Shown here piece after piece: positions 15,052 to 16,656 of a DNA stretch of 16,656 nucleotides (positions are counted from its first letter, which is position 1; each line of letters opens with the position of its first letter). The notes below the pieces were generated by a model, which saw only the letters and a list, made by a program, of their open reading frames with translations, did not search any database and was not told the origin of the DNA. Location of the stretch: contig JAGRHE010000040.1 in the NCBI GenBank assembly GCA_020445165.1, forward strand, positions 1-16,656, read 5' to 3'. The translations under genes and the position numbers were made by a program. Origin of the DNA: Gammaproteobacteria bacterium. GTDB lineage: Bacteria > Pseudomonadota > Gammaproteobacteria > Chromatiales > Sedimenticolaceae.

Positions 15052-16130
15052 TGGCGCGCATCGAACTCAATAACCTGCGCCACAGTTACCGGCGGCATCC
15101 GCAGTCGGATGCGGACTACGCGCTGCAGAAAGTCGACCTGGTGTGGGAGGACGGCGGCGCCTATGCGCTGCTCGGTCCGTCCGGCTGCGGCAAGACCACC
15201 TTGCTGAACATCATCTCCGGGCTGCTGTGCCCGTCCGAAGGTGACATCCTGTACGACGGCGTGCGCGTCAATGACATGAGTCCGGAACAACGCCAGATCG
15301 CGCAGGTGTTCCAGTTCCCGGTCGTGTACGACACCATGACCGTGTACGACAACCTCGCGTTCCCGCTGCGCAACCGTGGCGTCCCGGAAAAACAGGTCGA
15401 CGCGCGTGTGCGCGCGATCGCCGAGATGACCGACCTCGACGACATGCTGAAGCAGAAGGCGGCGGGCCTGACCGCCGACGGCAAGCAGAAGATCTCGCTC
15501 GGTCGTGGCCTGGTGCGCGAAGACGTCAACGTGATCATGTTCGACGAGCCACTGACCGTCATCGACCCGCACCTGAAATGGAAGTTGCGCTCCAAGCTCA
15601 AGGAGCTGCACCAACGCGTCGGCATCACGATGATCTATGTCACACATGACCAGACCGAGGCCTTGACCTTCGCCGACCGGGTCGTCGTCATGCATGAGGG
15701 CTGGGTCGTGCAGCAGGGCACGCCGGTCGAGCTGTTCGAGCGTCCGAGGCATACCTTCGTCGGCCACTTCATCGGTTCCCCCGGCATGAACCTGATGCCC
15801 TGTGAAATGGACGACGGCGGCGTGCGGGTTGCCGATCACCGGGTCCCGATCGAGCGCGAACTGCCGACGCCAAAGGCGGGTGCGAAACTCGAACTGGGCG
15901 TGCGCCCCGAGTTCGTCAGTTTCGTCGAACCCGGTATCCCGGGCGCGCTGCCGGTGCAGGTGGTCGGCGTGCGCGACACTGGGCGCAACCGGATCGTCGA
16001 CACCGATTTTGCCGGTCACAAGGTGCGCGCGCTGGTGCCCGAGGGTGTGTCGATCCCGGAAGGCACGGCCAGCGTGCGCTTCGCGCCGCAGTTCACGCAG
16101 GTCTATGCCAACAGCTGGATACTGGAGTGA
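15051..16130 (+). CDS. glpT: Glycerol ABC importer ATPase 2 (GlpT type), degenerate signature motif
   Basis: This is a 359-residue MalK-like nucleotide-binding subunit that pairs with the previous gene product. Walker A GPSGCGKT (42-49), Q-loop Gln88 (VFQFP), Walker B VIMFDE (161-166) and H-switch His199 (YVTHDQTEA) are all canonical. The signature is not: LTADGKQ (140-146) replaces LSGGQ. A TOBE-like C-terminal region begins near residue 245 and includes LGVRPEFVSF. ATG 15051 overlaps the upstream stop, with GGAGA just before it, so the two ATPases should be made in equal amounts by translational coupling. In E. coli the name glpT denotes an unrelated glycerol-3-phosphate antiporter; here the rhizobial ABC naming is meant. 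The next gene is separated by 207 nt containing a palindromic repeat. Confidence 0.87.
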   Translation: MARIELNNLRHSYRRHPQSDADYALQKVDLVWEDGGAYALLGPSGCGKTTLLNIISGLLCPSEGDILYDGVRVNDMSPEQRQIAQVFQFPVVYDTMTVYDNLAFPLRNRGVPEKQVDARVRAIAEMTDLDDMLKQKAAGLTADGKQKISLGRGLVREDVNVIMFDEPLTVIDPHLKWKLRSKLKELHQRVGITMIYVTHDQTEALTFADRVVVMHEGWVVQQGTPVELFERPRHTFVGHFIGSPGMNLMPCEMDDGGVRVADHRVPIERELPTPKAGAKLELGVRPEFVSFVEPGIPGALPVQVVGVRDTGRNRIVDTDFAGHKVRALVPEGVSIPEGTASVRFAPQFTQVYANSWILE

Positions 16131-16216
16131 GTCACTCATGCTGATGCATTGGCCACCCGAAAGCATTGCGGCTCGCTCAAGCACAGAAGCTGGAGAATCC
16201 GAAATGATTGACCCGC

Positions 16217-16285
16217 CGTCATCCCCGCGCAGGCGGGGATCCACGTGCTCCGTTTCCCTGGATCCCCGCCTGCGCGGGAATGACG
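16217..16285. repeat. Palindromic dispersed repeat (REP/MITE-like) inside the importer operon
   Basis: Two 27-bp arms, 16217-16243 and 16259-16285, are inverted repeats with one mismatch (26 of 27) around a 15-nt spacer. The first arm also folds on itself: ATCCCCGC-GCAG-GCGGGGAT (16221-16240). The CGTCATYCCCGCGCAGGCGGG-type core is a form seen scattered in many proteobacterial genomes, often as small non-autonomous elements. No target duplication was visible. It fills about a third of the gap between ATPase 2 and the permease, and its transcript would form a very stable hairpin. Confidence 0.85.
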
Positions 16286-16337
16286 AGTTTGCAGGGGTAC
16301 CCGAAATGGAAACGCACAGCGCTGGCGGACCCCGACT

Positions 16338-16656
16338 ATGAGCGGAAAGACAACCAACCAGAAGGCCTGGTTCCTGGTCGCGCCGGTCGTGATCCTGGTC
16401 GCGTTCAACGCCGTAATCCCGCTGATGACCGTGGTCAACTACTCGGTGCAGGAGACCTTCGGCGACAACCTGTTCTTCTTCGAGGGCATGAAGTGGTTCG
16501 AGGAGGTGTTGTCGTCGGAACGCTTTCACGATTCGTTGATCCGCCAGCTCAAGTTCACCTTCATCATCCTCGCCATCCAGGTGCCGCTCGGCGTCGCCAT
16601 CGCGCTGGCAATGCCGCGCAAGGGCTTCTGGGCTTCGGTGTGCCTGGTGCTGATGG
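16338..16656 (+). CDS. glpP: Glycerol ABC importer permease (GlpP type), N-terminal part, cut by window edge
   Basis: The first 106 codons of an inner-membrane permease are present and the frame is open to the right edge. The product begins MSGKTTNQKAWFLVAPVVIL. A first membrane segment lies at about residues 11-34, followed by a periplasmic stretch containing VNYSVQETFGDNLFFFEGMKWF, a second segment at about 72-92 (FTFIILAIQVPLGVAIALAM), and the start of a third. This matches the MalF/UgpA-like family of binding-protein-dependent sugar permeases. The conserved EAA loop that docks on the ATPases would lie beyond the window. A second permease gene is expected further right. The ribosome site before ATG 16338 is weak. 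The long gap with the palindromic repeat upstream breaks the otherwise tight operon spacing. Confidence 0.88.
   Translation, partial: MSGKTTNQKAWFLVAPVVILVAFNAVIPLMTVVNYSVQETFGDNLFFFEGMKWFEEVLSSERFHDSLIRQLKFTFIILAIQVPLGVAIALAMPRKGFWASVCLVLM

Noticed and set aside
16217..16285. CRISPR-like repeat unit
   Set aside because: There are only two inverted arms with a 15-nt spacer and no direct repeat series, so it is a palindromic dispersed repeat.
14997..16529. Open frame of 510 codons on the minus strand opposite the second ATPase and the permease start
   Set aside because: It runs antisense to a clearly identified ABC ATPase, reads through the palindromic repeat, and its His/Asp/Arg-rich translation resembles no family. 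It is a high-GC shadow.

Overview
The window is about 16.7 kb of GC-rich DNA from a proteobacterium, most likely a gammaproteobacterium. Two things suggest this: an S-adenosylhomocysteine (SAH) riboswitch in front of ahcY, a class known mainly from beta- and gammaproteobacteria, and a DUF2189-type membrane protein. Neither fixes the genus. No rRNA, tRNA, CRISPR array, phage gene or transposase gene was seen.

Left edge (1-1600): the first 100 codons of ahcY run leftward out of the window, behind a leader holding a well-formed SAH riboswitch. A divergent gene encodes a DUF2189-type integral membrane protein and is followed by two tandem hairpins that probably end transcription.

Central cluster (1785-9346, all + strand): five genes that I cannot assign to any pathway I know. 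In order they are a CgeB-like glycosyltransferase with a duplicated N-terminal module; a PfpI/DJ-1 family protein; an 865-residue fusion of a cupin region with a thiamine-diphosphate enzyme of the acetolactate-synthase type; a mandelate-racemase-group enolase-superfamily enzyme with a complete set of catalytic residues; and a radical SAM protein with a SPASM-like C-terminal cysteine set. Genes 2 to 4 are separated by only 12 and 8 nt. The enzyme mix suggests synthesis of an unusual sugar or sugar acid plus its transfer by the glycosyltransferase. That is inference, but this is the best candidate for an undescribed system in the window.

Right part (9362-16656): a glycerol / glycerol-3-phosphate locus. 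glpR and glpD are read leftward and overlap by ATGA. Divergently, an ABC importer of the rhizobial glycerol (GlpSTPQ-V) type is read rightward: substrate-binding protein, two ATPases and the start of a permease, cut by the window edge. The 329-nt divergent region carries two groups of TTCGT repeats, partly at 10-11 nt spacing, which look like GlpR operators placed over the promoters. Glycerol would enter through the importer and be phosphorylated by a kinase not in this window. GlpD would oxidise the glycerol-3-phosphate to dihydroxyacetone phosphate, with GlpR sensing the phosphorylated intermediate. The two ATPases carry complementary motif losses that predict one intact and one degenerate ATP site. 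A palindromic dispersed repeat lies inside the operon before the permease.
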